This document shows positions 37,069 to 45,799 of a stretch of 61,379 bases of DNA, in pieces. The notes beneath the pieces were generated by a model. That model worked only from the letters and a program-made list of their open reading frames with translations. It had not been told where the DNA came from and did not search any database. The stretch is from Lysobacterales bacterium (lineage in GTDB: Bacteria > Pseudomonadota > Gammaproteobacteria > Xanthomonadales > Rhodanobacteraceae), in assembly GCA_015655335.1 (NCBI GenBank), contig JAATFF010000093.1, positions 1-61,379 on the forward strand. Direction: 5' to 3'. Made by a program: the position numbers and the translations under genes. Positions within the stretch are counted from its first letter, which is position 1. Every line of letters starts with the position of its first letter.

Positions 37069-37663
37069 GAGGGCTAAGCCGGGTCAGCCGCATCGCCAGC
37101 CAACGCGATACATCCGGCCACTCGCTGGCGATGATGGAGTAGCACACGGTATCGCGCAGCGTGCCGTCTGGGCGACGCTTGTGGGCGCGCAACATACCGT
37201 CCCTGCGTGCGCCGAGGCGCTCGATGGCCCGCTGTGAATCGAGATTGCGACCATCGGTATGGAATTCGACCGCGACGCAATCCAGCGATTCGAAAGCATA
37301 TTTGAGCAACAGCCGCTTGCAGGCCGTGTTCAGATGGCTTTTTTGCCAACGCTTGGCATACCAGGTGTAACCGATCGCGATACGCGGTAGCGCTGGATCG
37401 AATTCATAGAATCGCGTCGTGCCGACGATATCTCCGCTACGTTTCTCGCGCACGGCAAACGGCAACATCGTATTCGCCGCGAGGCCCTCGAGGGCCTTCT
37501 CGATATAAGCACGCGCTTGTCCCGGCGCGGGGGCGCTGGTGAACCAGAGGTTCCACAGCTCGCCATCGGCGGCGGCGGCTTCCAGATCGGGTGCATGGTG
37601 CAGACCAAGGGGTTCGAGCAGGACGTGGTCGTCCTGGAGAGAAACCGGGGACAGTGCGGGCAT
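37052..37663 (-). CDS. GNAT family N-acetyltransferase (RimJ/RimL-like)
   Basis: 203 residues. Acetyl-CoA-binding pattern with DIVGTTRFYEFDPALPRIAIGYTWYAKRWQKSHLN, then FHTDGRNLDSQRAIERLGARRDGMLRAHKRRPDG, close to the RimJ/RimL-type proteins that acetylate ribosomal protein N-termini or small molecules. The true substrate is unknown. It follows the DUF465 gene after 5 nt, so the two form a small operon. Confidence 0.88.
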   Translation of the reverse strand: MPALSPVSLQDDHVLLEPLGLHHAPDLEAAAADGELWNLWFTSAPAPGQARAYIEKALEGLAANTMLPFAVREKRSGDIVGTTRFYEFDPALPRIAIGYTWYAKRWQKSHLNTACKRLLLKYAFESLDCVAVEFHTDGRNLDSQRAIERLGARRDGMLRAHKRRPDGTLRDTVCYSIIASEWPDVSRWLAMRLTRLSPLKAGD

Positions 37664-37668
37664 CGGAT

Positions 37669-37875
37669 TCAGGCGTCGAGGTCGGGGATCAGCTTGCTTT
37701 CAAGCCGGGCAATGGTGTCTTTCAACAACAGCTTGCGCTTCTTCATGCGGGTGATCTGCAGTTCGTCGCGGCCGATGGATGCGGCCAATTGGTCGATCGC
37801 TGCATCCAGGTCGCGGTGCTCCTGACGCAGTTCAGCCAGAAGATGGGCGATCTGGGTGGGATCCTGAGCCTGCAT
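37669..37875 (-). CDS. YdcH-family (DUF465) small protein
   Basis: 68 residues, one long amphipathic helix or coiled coil. The DUF465 signature is DELQITRMKKRKLLLKDTI. Function unknown in the family. ATG 37875 gives the usual family length; the frame continues upstream through the divergent ttcA start, which is ignored. Confidence 0.85.
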   Translation of the reverse strand: MQAQDPTQIAHLLAELRQEHRDLDAAIDQLAASIGRDELQITRMKKRKLLLKDTIARLESKLIPDLDA

Positions 37876-37940
37876 GAGGATGGCAAGGGCGGCGATGAAG
37901 GTCCAATTGTAGCGCGCCGGAACGGGGCCGGTGGGGCGGG

Positions 37941-37946
37941 TACAAT
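37941..37946 (+). promoter_or_regulatory. -10 box of ttcA
   Basis: TACAAT about 30 nt before the ttcA start, inside a G-rich stretch. No good -35 is visible at the right distance. Confidence 0.4.
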
Positions 37947-37975
37947 AGTCGCTTGCCCGTTCGATGCATGTCGCC

Positions 37976-38860
37976 ATGTCCGCCCAGCCCGAGGTCGTCC
38001 AACCCGAAATCGCCCGCAAGCAGGCTTACGAAGCCGGCAAGCTGGCCAAGCGCCTGCGTCATCAGGTGGGTCAGGCGATCGCCGACTTCGGCATGATCGA
38101 AGACGGCGACAAGGTCATGGTGTGCCTTTCCGGGGGCAAAGATTCCTACACGATGCTGGACGTGCTGCTGTCGCTGCAGGCAAAAGCACCGGTGCGTTTC
38201 GAGCTGATCGCGGTGAATCTCGATCAGAAGCAACCGGGGTTTCCGCAGCACGTGCTGCCGCAGTACCTCACCGAACGCGGCGTGCCGTTTCACATCATCG
38301 AGCAAGACACTTACAGCACGGTGACCCGGGTGATTCCCGAGGGCAAGACGATGTGCAGCCTGTGCTCCCGGCTGCGCCGCGGTGCGCTGTATCACTGGGC
38401 GGCGGCCAACGGCGTTACCAAAATCGCGCTTGGCCATCATCGCGACGATATTCTCGGTACGTTCTTTCTGAATATGTTCTATCAGGGCAGCCTCAAGGCC
38501 ATGCCGCCCAAACTGCGCTCGGACGACGGGCGTCATGTGGTGATCCGCCCGATGGCTTACTGCAAAGAAAGCGACATCGCTGACTACGCCACGCACAGGC
38601 AGTTTCCGATCATTCCCTGTAACCTTTGCGGCTCGCAGGAAAATCTGCAACGCAAGGCGGTCAGCCGCATGTTGCACGAGTGGGAGCGTCAGCATCCCGG
38701 ACGCAGCGAAACCATTTTCCGCGCGCTCGGGAATGTGGCACCCTCGCAGTTGGTCGATCGCCAGTTGTTCGACTTTGCGTCGTTGGGTACTCGCGAAGGC
38801 GCGCAGCGCGCCGATGCACACGCCTGGCTTGCAGGAACCGAAAGCGACAACCATTCTTAG
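37976..38860 (+). CDS. ttcA: tRNA 2-thiocytidine(32) synthetase TtcA
   Basis: 294 residues. ATP- and iron-sulfur-dependent enzyme that thiolates cytidine 32. PP-loop [14 protein letters not shown] near residue 46; cluster cysteines in [13 protein letters not shown] and [31 protein letters not shown] is diagnostic. ATG 37976 (MSAQPEVVQ) is chosen; ATG 37964 would add four residues. It is a single gene. Confidence 0.96.
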   Translation: MSAQPEVVQPEIARKQAYEAGKLAKRLRHQVGQAIADFGMIEDGDKVMVCLSGGKDSYTMLDVLLSLQAKAPVRFELIAVNLDQKQPGFPQHVLPQYLTERGVPFHIIEQDTYSTVTRVIPEGKTMCSLCSRLRRGALYHWAAANGVTKIALGHHRDDILGTFFLNMFYQGSLKAMPPKLRSDDGRHVVIRPMAYCKESDIADYATHRQFPIIPCNLCGSQENLQRKAVSRMLHEWERQHPGRSETIFRALGNVAPSQLVDRQLFDFASLGTREGAQRADAHAWLAGTESDNHS

Positions 38861-38869
38861 CATTCCGGC

Positions 38870-38889
38870 GGACGTCTGGACGTCCATAT
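38870..38889 (+). promoter_or_regulatory. Tandem GGACGTCY boxes before the aminotransferase gene
   Basis: GGACGTCT-GGACGTCC (38870-38885) then ATAT. Two adjacent 8-mers differ from the MetJ box AGACGTCT by one and two bases. The last box and its flank (CTGGACGTCCATAT) recur exactly at 34818-34831. It ends 28 nt before the GTG start, a good position for a repressor. Confidence 0.5.
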
Positions 38890-38917
38890 CTCCATCTATC
38901 CTTTATCGAGTAAAGCC

Positions 38918-40117
38918 GTGTCCCTCTTTGCATCCGTAGAAATGACCCCGGGCGATCCGATCCTGGGCCTCACCGAAGCTTTCGTGGCCGATACGCGTCC
39001 GGGCAAAGTCAACTTGGGCGTGGGCATCTACTACGACGAAGCCGGCCGCATTCCTGTGTTGCGCGCGGTGCGCCAAGTGGAAGAAACGCTCGCACGCGAG
39101 TCCTGGCCGCGCGGCTATCTGCCGATCGATGGCTTGCCGGCCTACACCCAAGCCACGCAAAAGTTGGTTTTCGGCCCTGATTCGCCGCTGCTGGCAGCTG
39201 GCCGTGTTGCTACGTCGCAGACAGTCGGCGGTAGCGGTGCGTTGCGCGTCGGCGCGGATCTGCTGAAGAAGGCGCTGCCGAAAGCCAAGGTAGCCATCAG
39301 CAGTCCCAGTTGGGAGAATCATCGGGTCGTCTTTACCGCCGCGGGTTTTGACGTGGTGGAGTACGCCTATTACGACGCGGCGACGCACGGACTCGATTTC
39401 CCGGGCATGCTGGCTGACCTCGGCAAGCTGGAACCCGGCACCGTCGTGCTGCTGCATGCCTGCTGCCATAACCCTACGGGCGTGGATCTCACGGTCGAAC
39501 AGTGGAAGCAGGTGGTTGCGCTGGTGAAGGATCGCGGTTTGCTGCCCTTTATCGACATGGCCTACCAGGGCTTCGACAAGGGCATCGATGCGGATGCGGC
39601 AGCGGTGCGCCTGTTCGCCGAATCGGGCATCGAGTCCTTTGTGGTCGCCAACTCCTATTCCAAGTCGTTCTCGCTGTATGGCGAACGCGTGGGCGCACTG
39701 TCCATTGTCGGCGCCCATCGCGAGGAAGCACTGCGCGTACAGTCGCTGGTCAAGCGCATCATCCGCTCCATTTATTCCAGCCCGTCCACGCATGGCGGCG
39801 CACTGGTTGCCGGCGTGCTCAACAGTGCAGAATTGCGCGCTGTGTGGGAGCAGGAGCTAACGGAGATGCGCGAGCGCATTCATGCGATGCGCGCCGGCAT
39901 GGTGGAAAAGTTGGCCGCGAGCGGCGCGCCGCAGTTCGGTTTCATCCAGAAGCAGGCAGGCATGTTCTCGTACTCCGGCCTAAGCAAGGCGCAAGTGGAC
40001 CGATTGCGCGAAGAGCACGCGATCTACGCCATCGGCACCGGTCGCATCTGCGTGGCTGCGCTCAATCGCGCCAACCTCGACAAGGTGGTTGACGCGGTCG
40101 CCGCCGTTAGCCGTTAA
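38918..40117 (+). CDS. tyrB: Aromatic / aspartate aminotransferase
   Basis: 399 residues, fold type I aminotransferase close to TyrB and AspC. PLP-lysine segment NSYSKSFSLYGERVGAL; NPTGVDLT and the C-terminal arginine in GTGRICVAALNRANL binds the substrate carboxylate. Family members take tyrosine, phenylalanine, aspartate, and in methionine salvage the 2-oxo precursor of methionine. The start is GTG at 38918, since the next ATG lies inside the conserved region. TyrB rather than AspC is a guess. Confidence 0.85.
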   Translation: MSLFASVEMTPGDPILGLTEAFVADTRPGKVNLGVGIYYDEAGRIPVLRAVRQVEETLARESWPRGYLPIDGLPAYTQATQKLVFGPDSPLLAAGRVATSQTVGGSGALRVGADLLKKALPKAKVAISSPSWENHRVVFTAAGFDVVEYAYYDAATHGLDFPGMLADLGKLEPGTVVLLHACCHNPTGVDLTVEQWKQVVALVKDRGLLPFIDMAYQGFDKGIDADAAAVRLFAESGIESFVVANSYSKSFSLYGERVGALSIVGAHREEALRVQSLVKRIIRSIYSSPSTHGGALVAGVLNSAELRAVWEQELTEMRERIHAMRAGMVEKLAASGAPQFGFIQKQAGMFSYSGLSKAQVDRLREEHAIYAIGTGRICVAALNRANLDKVVDAVAAVSR

Positions 40118-40136
40118 CTTCCACGTCACCCAATGT

Positions 40137-40252
40137 GCTCCCTCCCCTGCTTGCAGGGGAGGGTTGGGGAGGGGTTGCACAATCTTGCTTTAAGGCGCGC
40201 TTGCGTGTGTGAAACCCCCTCCCAGCCTCCCCCTGCATGCAGGGGGAGGAGC
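40137..40252. repeat. Inverted pair of 40-bp hairpin repeats
   Basis: Unit 1 (40137-40176) holds CCCTGCTTGCAGGGGAGGG and unit 2 (40213-40252) its inverted variant CCCCCTGCATGCAGGGGGAG; a 36-nt spacer separates them. In each, the hairpin is followed by a G-rich GGGGAGGGG tail. Same build as the element in the leuC-leuD gap. It lies between tyrB and rdgC and may act as a terminator for tyrB. Confidence 0.75.
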
Positions 40253-40301
40253 TAAAGCAAACTCGCGCTGCTTGCAGGGCGAAAATAACGACAAGGTCTT
40301 C

Positions 40302-41219
40302 ATGTTTTTTCGAAACCTCACGCTGTTCCGCTTTTCTCCCGCCATTGCCGAAGATTTGAAACGCCTCGATGAGGCGATGGGCGATCATCGTCTAAGGCCC
40401 TGCGGCCCACTGGAAATGGGCACGCGCGGTTTCGTGCCGCCCGTCGGTCGCGGTGAAGAAGCACCGCTCACGCACGCCGTAAACGCATGCACGTTGCTCA
40501 CCGTCGGCGGCGAGGAAAAGTTGTTGCCCGCCGCGGTGGTGAACGACGAGCTACAGCGCAAGGTGCAAAAGATCGCCGAAGAAGAAGGCCGCAAGGTCGG
40601 TGGCCGCGAGCGCAAGCGCATCAAGGAAGACTTGCTTACCGAACTGCTGCCGCGCGCCTTTGTGCGCAGCTCGCGCATGTCCGCGTATGTCGACCGCAAG
40701 CATGGCTGGCTAGTGCTCGATACGGCCAGCCGCAAGTCGGCCGAGAACGCGCTCACGCAGGTTCGCGAAGCGCTCGGCAGTTTTCCTGCCGTACCGCTCG
40801 CGCCGGAAGAAGGTCCGCGCGTGCTGATGACCGATTGGCTCGCCAGCGGCAAGCTGCCTGGCGGTCTGGTGCTTGGCGACGAATGCGAATTGCGCGATCC
40901 GGCCACCGCCACCGGTGCCATCGCGCGTTGTCGTCGTCAGGATCTGGATGCCGAAGAGGTGAAGGAGCATCTGCGTAACGGCAAGCAGGTGTTCCAGCTG
41001 GGCCTGGTTTTCGACGACCGCATCAGCTTCGTGCTTGGCGAAGACTTAGTGCTGCGCAAGCTGAAATTCCTTGATGTGGTGCTGGATGAATTGGGCGACA
41101 GCCAGCAGGACGCCGCTGCCGAGCTGGATGCCCGGTTCGCCCTGTTGACCCTGGAATTGGAGCGTTTGCTGGCCAAACTGGAAGAATGGTTTGGCCTGCC
41201 TCGTCCCAGCGACAGCTGA
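40302..41219 (+). CDS. rdgC: Recombination-associated protein RdgC
   Basis: 305 residues (E. coli 303). Ring-shaped dimer that encircles double-stranded DNA and limits RecA activity. MFFRNLTLFRF at the start and the central IKEDLLTELLPRAFVRSSR, plus GKQVFQLGLVFDDRISFVL, are typical. ATG 40302, preceded by AAGG, is chosen; the frame upstream passes through the repeat element and is not coding. Confidence 0.95.
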   Translation: MFFRNLTLFRFSPAIAEDLKRLDEAMGDHRLRPCGPLEMGTRGFVPPVGRGEEAPLTHAVNACTLLTVGGEEKLLPAAVVNDELQRKVQKIAEEEGRKVGGRERKRIKEDLLTELLPRAFVRSSRMSAYVDRKHGWLVLDTASRKSAENALTQVREALGSFPAVPLAPEEGPRVLMTDWLASGKLPGGLVLGDECELRDPATATGAIARCRRQDLDAEEVKEHLRNGKQVFQLGLVFDDRISFVLGEDLVLRKLKFLDVVLDELGDSQQDAAAELDARFALLTLELERLLAKLEEWFGLPRPSDS

Positions 41220-41347
41220 GACGCGCGCTGCGCGGGGCCTCCCGAGGACTAGGCAAAAAAGCCCTTGCGCGGCCACCCCGGTGCCCCACATTCTGCCTGG
41301 ACCCGGAGGCCATTCTGGCCCTCGGCGGTAGTACCGAAGGCAGGATC

Positions 41348-42115
41348 ATGGCGTATCTCGACGGCGACTGGCTGGAGCTGGCAACACTCAGCGGCAACAC
41401 GATTCGCGTGCTCAAAGCCGCGCACCCACGGGCGCGCAGGCTGCGCCTCACTGTTTCTCCGAAAGGTGCGCGGATCACGTATCCGCAGGGTACGCATCCG
41501 TCGCAGGTCAACGCTTTTCTGCGCCACAACGCGGACTGGCTGGAAAAGAAACTCGACGAATTGAATTTGGTTACCGAGCCGCAGCCACCGTTGCGTGTCG
41601 GCAATCCCATCGAATTTCTGTTGCGCGGCGACACGGCGACACTGGATTGGGCCGAAGGTGCTTATCCACGTGTCGTCGCTTACGACGGTGGCCTTACGCT
41701 GGAAATTCCGCGTCCGCATAGCCGGGCGTTACCAGTCGCGCGTGGTTTGCTGGCGTCGTACTTCGAAAGCCAGATCCGTCGCGATGTCTCGCGCTGGCTC
41801 GCCGGATACGTACCGCAGCTTGGCCTTGCGCCGACGGCCTTACGCATCCGTCCGATGAAAAGCTTGTGGGGCAGCCTCGATACGCGCGATCGCATCAACC
41901 TCGATCTCGCATTGGCGCTCGCACCGCCGGCAGCCTTGCGCTATGTGCTGGCGCACGAACTTTGCCATCTGAAAGTACGCAACCACTCGCCGCGCTTTTG
42001 GGCTCATGTGGAATCGATCTTTCCCGATTGGCACGAACAACGCGACTGGTTGCGCCAGAACGGCGCCACGCTCAAGGCGGAATTGGACCGGCTGATCGCC
42101 GACGTCGCCGATTGA
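41348..42115 (+). CDS. YgjP-type metalloprotease (WLM/DUF45 family)
   Basis: 255 residues. Zinc motif HELCHLKVRNHSPRFW (HExxH plus downstream His) near residue 201, preceded by the family signature SLWGSLDTRDRINLDLALA. YgjP and relatives are SprT-like peptidases of unknown substrate. It follows rdgC by 128 nt; that gap shows no gene. The 5' extension of the frame overlaps rdgC and is rejected. Confidence 0.87.
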   Translation: MAYLDGDWLELATLSGNTIRVLKAAHPRARRLRLTVSPKGARITYPQGTHPSQVNAFLRHNADWLEKKLDELNLVTEPQPPLRVGNPIEFLLRGDTATLDWAEGAYPRVVAYDGGLTLEIPRPHSRALPVARGLLASYFESQIRRDVSRWLAGYVPQLGLAPTALRIRPMKSLWGSLDTRDRINLDLALALAPPAALRYVLAHELCHLKVRNHSPRFWAHVESIFPDWHEQRDWLRQNGATLKAELDRLIADVAD

Positions 42116-42145
42116 GCACGTAACACGCAACGCGAGGAGGTGGCG

Positions 42146-42724
42146 ATGTCGATTCCATTCGGATACCTGTTCGGCGGCGCGTGGCTGCTTTGGCTGGCGT
42201 ACTGGGGCATCAGTGCCCTCCATGTAAAAAGCGCCGTTCGCGTTGAATCGGCGGGCTCTCGTTTTGGCAAGTACGCGCTACCGCTTATCGTGGCGGTGTT
42301 ATTGCTGCAGAACTTCAGAGCACTCAACGGCACTTTCCTCAACGACCGTTTCGTTCCCGCCGAACTGTGGATCGTGTGGCTGGGCTTTTTTCTTACGATC
42401 GCAGGCCTTGCTTTCACCTGCTGGGCGCGCGTCATTCTGGGGCGCAACTGGAGCGGTGTCGTGCAGCTGAAAGAAGACCACGAGCTGATTGTGCGCGGCC
42501 CTTACAGCATCGTGCGCCATCCGATTTATACGGGGCTTCTGTTGGCGTTTCTGGGCACGGCGCTGGCGATCGGCGCCTGGCGCGGATTGATTGCCACCGC
42601 CATTGTCGCTGTCTCTTTTTGGCGCAAGTTGCGGCTGGAAGAACGCTGGCTTTGCGAATTGTTCGGCGAGCAATATGCCGACTACATGCGTCGCGTGAAA
42701 GCGCTTGTGCCTTGGGTGCTTTGA
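42146..42724 (+). CDS. Isoprenylcysteine carboxyl methyltransferase-like membrane protein
   Basis: 192 residues with four or five hydrophobic helices and the ICMT/PEMT signature RGPYSIVRHPIYTGLLLAFLG followed by EERWLCELFGEQYADYMRRV. These are SAM-dependent membrane methyltransferases; in bacteria the substrate is generally unknown. GAGGAGG six nt before ATG 42146 sets the start. It follows the YgjP gene by 30 nt, likely one transcript. Confidence 0.85.
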   Translation: MSIPFGYLFGGAWLLWLAYWGISALHVKSAVRVESAGSRFGKYALPLIVAVLLLQNFRALNGTFLNDRFVPAELWIVWLGFFLTIAGLAFTCWARVILGRNWSGVVQLKEDHELIVRGPYSIVRHPIYTGLLLAFLGTALAIGAWRGLIATAIVAVSFWRKLRLEERWLCELFGEQYADYMRRVKALVPWVL

Positions 42725-42759
42725 GCAGGCTGCAAGTGCTATATCACCTTGCGAAACGC

Positions 42760-42783
42760 CCCTGCTCTCCGCGAAGAGCAGGG
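42760..42783. terminator. Bidirectional terminator hairpin
   Basis: CCCTGCTCT-6 nt-AGAGCAGGG, a 9-bp stem between the convergent ICMT-like and hydrolase genes. No long T-tract on either side. Confidence 0.6.
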
Positions 42784-42797
42784 CATTGGCCGCCTCA

Positions 42798-43793
42798 TTA
42801 GTGCTGCAGTGCAAAGCTGGTCAGCACTTGCGCGAACTCCTGCGGTTTCTCCATCTGCGGCATATGATTGCAGCCGTTGAGCACGCTGGTGCTGATGGCT
42901 GGCGCATGGGTCAATCCGCTGCGTAGATTATCGAGCGCCGAGGGGTCGATGATCTTGTCGTCGTGACACCACATGCCCAGCGTCGGCATGGTCAGCTTGT
43001 CGAGACGGCTCTGCAGCGATAACACTTGCGAATCTTCGCGCAGTTCATTGAACGTGTTTTCGATGAAGGCGCGATTCTTGATGTTGTCTTTCACCAACAC
43101 ATCGATAAAACGCCCCGGAATATTCGGCACGTGTTCGAAGGCCAATGCATTGGCGCGCAGGAAGCCGGCACGGTCGTTGAAGATGAAGGGATCTTTGCCG
43201 CTCATCGCTTCCTTGGCGAATTCGTTTTCCTTGAATTTCAGGCCGAAGGAATCGACCAGCGCCAGTTCGGCGACGTCCTCGGGATGCTCGGAGGCATACA
43301 CGCCGGCAATCGCGCCGCCCATCGAGTGACCTACCAACAGAGCATGTTGGAGGTGCAGCGTTTGCACAAAATCGTTCAGACGTGCTGCCTGGTTGTCGAT
43401 GTTGTAGCTGGCATTGGGAATGCGTGAGGACTCGCCCCAGCCGGGCAGATCCGGAATGACGACGCGAAAGTGCGCGGTAAGCATGGGCGCAACTTTCAAC
43501 CACACTTCCTTGCTCGCCGCGAAGCCATGCAGAAGCACGATGGTCGGACCCTGGCCGCCTTCGTAGTACACCCAACGCGTATCGCCGGCTTGCACCGAAT
43601 GCTTTTCGAGTTGCGCATTCATCGCCTCGTGCATGTTGTAGCCGTCGAGCAGCCACTGCGGCGCGAACAAGTAACTGCCGCCCAATAGCACGACTATCAG
43701 TGCTGCAATGATGCCGATGAACTTCAAGCGGCGGATCAGCAAGCGCTGCCACAGCGGGCGGGAGTTGGTGTTTGCAGGTGTATTCATTTCCAT
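42798..43793 (-). CDS. Membrane-anchored alpha/beta hydrolase
   Basis: 331 residues. One transmembrane segment near residues 26-46 (IGIIAALIVVLLGGSYLF) suggests an N-terminal anchor with the enzyme facing the periplasm. The hydrolase part has HGFAASKEVW, the nucleophile elbow GHSMGG (Ser near 158) and a C-terminal His in NGCNHMPQ. Activity (lipase, esterase or other) cannot be told. It follows the M1 aminopeptidase gene by 73 nt. Confidence 0.88.
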   Translation of the reverse strand: MEMNTPANTNSRPLWQRLLIRRLKFIGIIAALIVVLLGGSYLFAPQWLLDGYNMHEAMNAQLEKHSVQAGDTRWVYYEGGQGPTIVLLHGFAASKEVWLKVAPMLTAHFRVVIPDLPGWGESSRIPNASYNIDNQAARLNDFVQTLHLQHALLVGHSMGGAIAGVYASEHPEDVAELALVDSFGLKFKENEFAKEAMSGKDPFIFNDRAGFLRANALAFEHVPNIPGRFIDVLVKDNIKNRAFIENTFNELREDSQVLSLQSRLDKLTMPTLGMWCHDDKIIDPSALDNLRSGLTHAPAISTSVLNGCNHMPQMEKPQEFAQVLTSFALQH

Positions 43794-43817
43794 GTCTCGC
43801 GATAGACGGCTGTTCGT

Positions 43818-43847
43818 GCGTCATTCCGATGGATGTCGAGATGACGC
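43818..43847. repeat. Stem-loop between the M1 peptidase and hydrolase genes
   Basis: GCGTCAT and ATGACGC with a 16-nt loop; no T-tract. The CGTCATTCC motif also occurs in the hairpin after nagA. Confidence 0.4.
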
Positions 43848-43866
43848 GCGTGAGGTACGTCGTGTG

Positions 43867-45723
43867 TCAGTGCTTGCTCGTTTTGGCTTTTGCAAACAAT
43901 GCCTGCACGGCTTGTTGCGTCAGCGGGTGATAGCCATCTTTCGCTTTGGCATACACCTGCTCGGCGAAGGCCAGGCCTTCCGGCGTTTTGCTGAGAGCGA
44001 CGTAAACCGGCATGGTCAGATACAGGCGGCCGATGCGCGTCATATGCTCGGCGGCGGCCGGCCACACGGCCTTGTCGCCTGCTGCGATGGCGTGCACGTA
44101 CCAGCGCATGCCGATTTCCGCATTCGGCGTGCCGGTGAGATGCCACGCGGCATCGATGGCCTGCATCTTGTCCAACGACGGTACATCCGGCAGGCGGTCC
44201 AGGAAATACATCCACTCTTGCGTGTTCCAGCCTTTCGCATCGAGCTTGTCGGCGGTCAGCGTGCCGGCGAGAAACGCGCTGCGCTCTTTATCGATCGCGT
44301 CAAAGCGCGGCGAATCCGGGATCGGCGCATCCTTGGGGATGCCGGTGCCGTAGACCCAATCCTTCACTTCGTCCCAGCTCATCTTGCCGGGATATTTGTC
44401 GATCAAATTCGGCTTCAAGTAATCGAGCATCTGTTCGGTGGTGATGCTCTGGAAGGCGAAGTGATTGAAATAGCCCTTCAGATAATTATCGAACGTGTCG
44501 CGACCGAAGCGCTGTTCCAGCGTGCGTAGAAACCAGGAGCCTTTGTTGTAGGCGACATCGGAGAGCGAATCGTCCGCGTCGACGCCGCCGGGTTTCGGGG
44601 CAAGTCGCTGCGTGTTCGCTGGCATCGTGCCGACTTCCTTCTGCAGGGTGTGGATGTCGAGCAGCGCTTCTTCGTCGGCCTGACGCTTACCGTATAGCAC
44701 CTCGGTGATGCGGCCTTGCACGTAGGTAGTGACACCTTCGTTGAGCCAGATGTCGCGCCACGAAGCGGCAGTGACCAGGTTGCCCGACCACGAATGTGCC
44801 AGCTCGTGGGCGACCAGCGAGACCAGGCTCTTGTCGCCCACCAGCACCGTCGGCGTGGCGAAGGTCATGTTGGGGTTTTCCATGCCGCCGTAGGGAAAGC
44901 TCGGCGGCAGCACCAGGATGTCGTAACGGCCCCAGCGGTACGGGCCGTACAGCTTCTCGGCGGTATCGATCATCTTCTCGGTGTCTTCGAACTCATGCGC
45001 GGCTTTGGCCGCCACCGAGGGCTCTGCATACACGGCCGAGCGTGGGCCGGTTTCCTTGACGGCAAGATCGCCCGCGGCGATCGCCAGCAGATACGAGGGA
45101 ATCGGGTGCGTCTGATGGAAGCTGAAATCACCGTTCAAGGCGTGCTTCGGATCGTTCGGCGCACTCATCGCCACGCGCGCGTCTTGCGGCGCGGTGACGT
45201 GCGCGTCATAGGTAAAGCGGATCGCCGGCGAATCCTGCAGCGGCACCCAGGAGCGTGCGTGGATGGATTCGGACTGCGAGAACATGAAGGGCTGCTTCTT
45301 GTCCGCCGTCTGTGCGGGTGGCAACCATTGCAGGCCCGATGCATCCGGCGAGGTGGTGTAGACGATGCGCACCTCATGCGGGCGCTGCGGCGTCTGGATG
45401 ACCATCTTGCTGCCGAGCTGCTTGTCGCGCGACGCCAGCGTGTACTGCAGCGCCGCCGTCTTGCCCTGGGCGTCGACCGCTTCCACGCTGGCGATGTTCA
45501 GGTCGCGCGTATCCAGCACCAGTGAAGTGGCCTTGGGATCCTTCCAGTCCAGCGTCAATGTGGCCTGGCCGTCGAGCTGACGATGCGGGAAATCGACCCT
45601 TAGCTTCAGATCGAGATGGCTGACGCGCACCTCATCGGGCTGCGCATAGGAATACGGATCGTTGGCATAAGCCGCCAGGGGCAGCAACAAGGCGCCAAGG
45701 GCCAGGGTACGGAGCGGGAACAT
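43867..45723 (-). CDS. Exported M1 aminopeptidase, leukotriene A4 hydrolase type
   Basis: 618 residues. Signal peptide at 1-20 (LALGALLLPLAAYA then ND). The substrate motif is GGMENP rather than the GAMEN of PepN, and the zinc site is HELAHSW with the third ligand in LNEGVTTYV, which marks the LTA4H-like branch. It carries the C-terminal helical domain. Probably a periplasmic peptidase for scavenged peptides. ATG 45723 is chosen because the signal peptide starts there. Confidence 0.92.
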   Translation of the reverse strand: MFPLRTLALGALLLPLAAYANDPYSYAQPDEVRVSHLDLKLRVDFPHRQLDGQATLTLDWKDPKATSLVLDTRDLNIASVEAVDAQGKTAALQYTLASRDKQLGSKMVIQTPQRPHEVRIVYTTSPDASGLQWLPPAQTADKKQPFMFSQSESIHARSWVPLQDSPAIRFTYDAHVTAPQDARVAMSAPNDPKHALNGDFSFHQTHPIPSYLLAIAAGDLAVKETGPRSAVYAEPSVAAKAAHEFEDTEKMIDTAEKLYGPYRWGRYDILVLPPSFPYGGMENPNMTFATPTVLVGDKSLVSLVAHELAHSWSGNLVTAASWRDIWLNEGVTTYVQGRITEVLYGKRQADEEALLDIHTLQKEVGTMPANTQRLAPKPGGVDADDSLSDVAYNKGSWFLRTLEQRFGRDTFDNYLKGYFNHFAFQSITTEQMLDYLKPNLIDKYPGKMSWDEVKDWVYGTGIPKDAPIPDSPRFDAIDKERSAFLAGTLTADKLDAKGWNTQEWMYFLDRLPDVPSLDKMQAIDAAWHLTGTPNAEIGMRWYVHAIAAGDKAVWPAAAEHMTRIGRLYLTMPVYVALSKTPEGLAFAEQVYAKAKDGYHPLTQQAVQALFAKAKTSKH

Positions 45724-45799
45724 CGTGCGGCATCCGGAGGGGATTGGGGAGCGGCGAGTATGCCACTCCCACCCCTTTCCTGGCCCATGGCGGAGGTCG

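Noticed and set aside
43867-45723. M1 peptidase as a duplicate of pepN
   Set aside because: It has GGMENP and a signal peptide and is 618 residues long, so it belongs to the LTA4H-like branch and is not a pepN copy.
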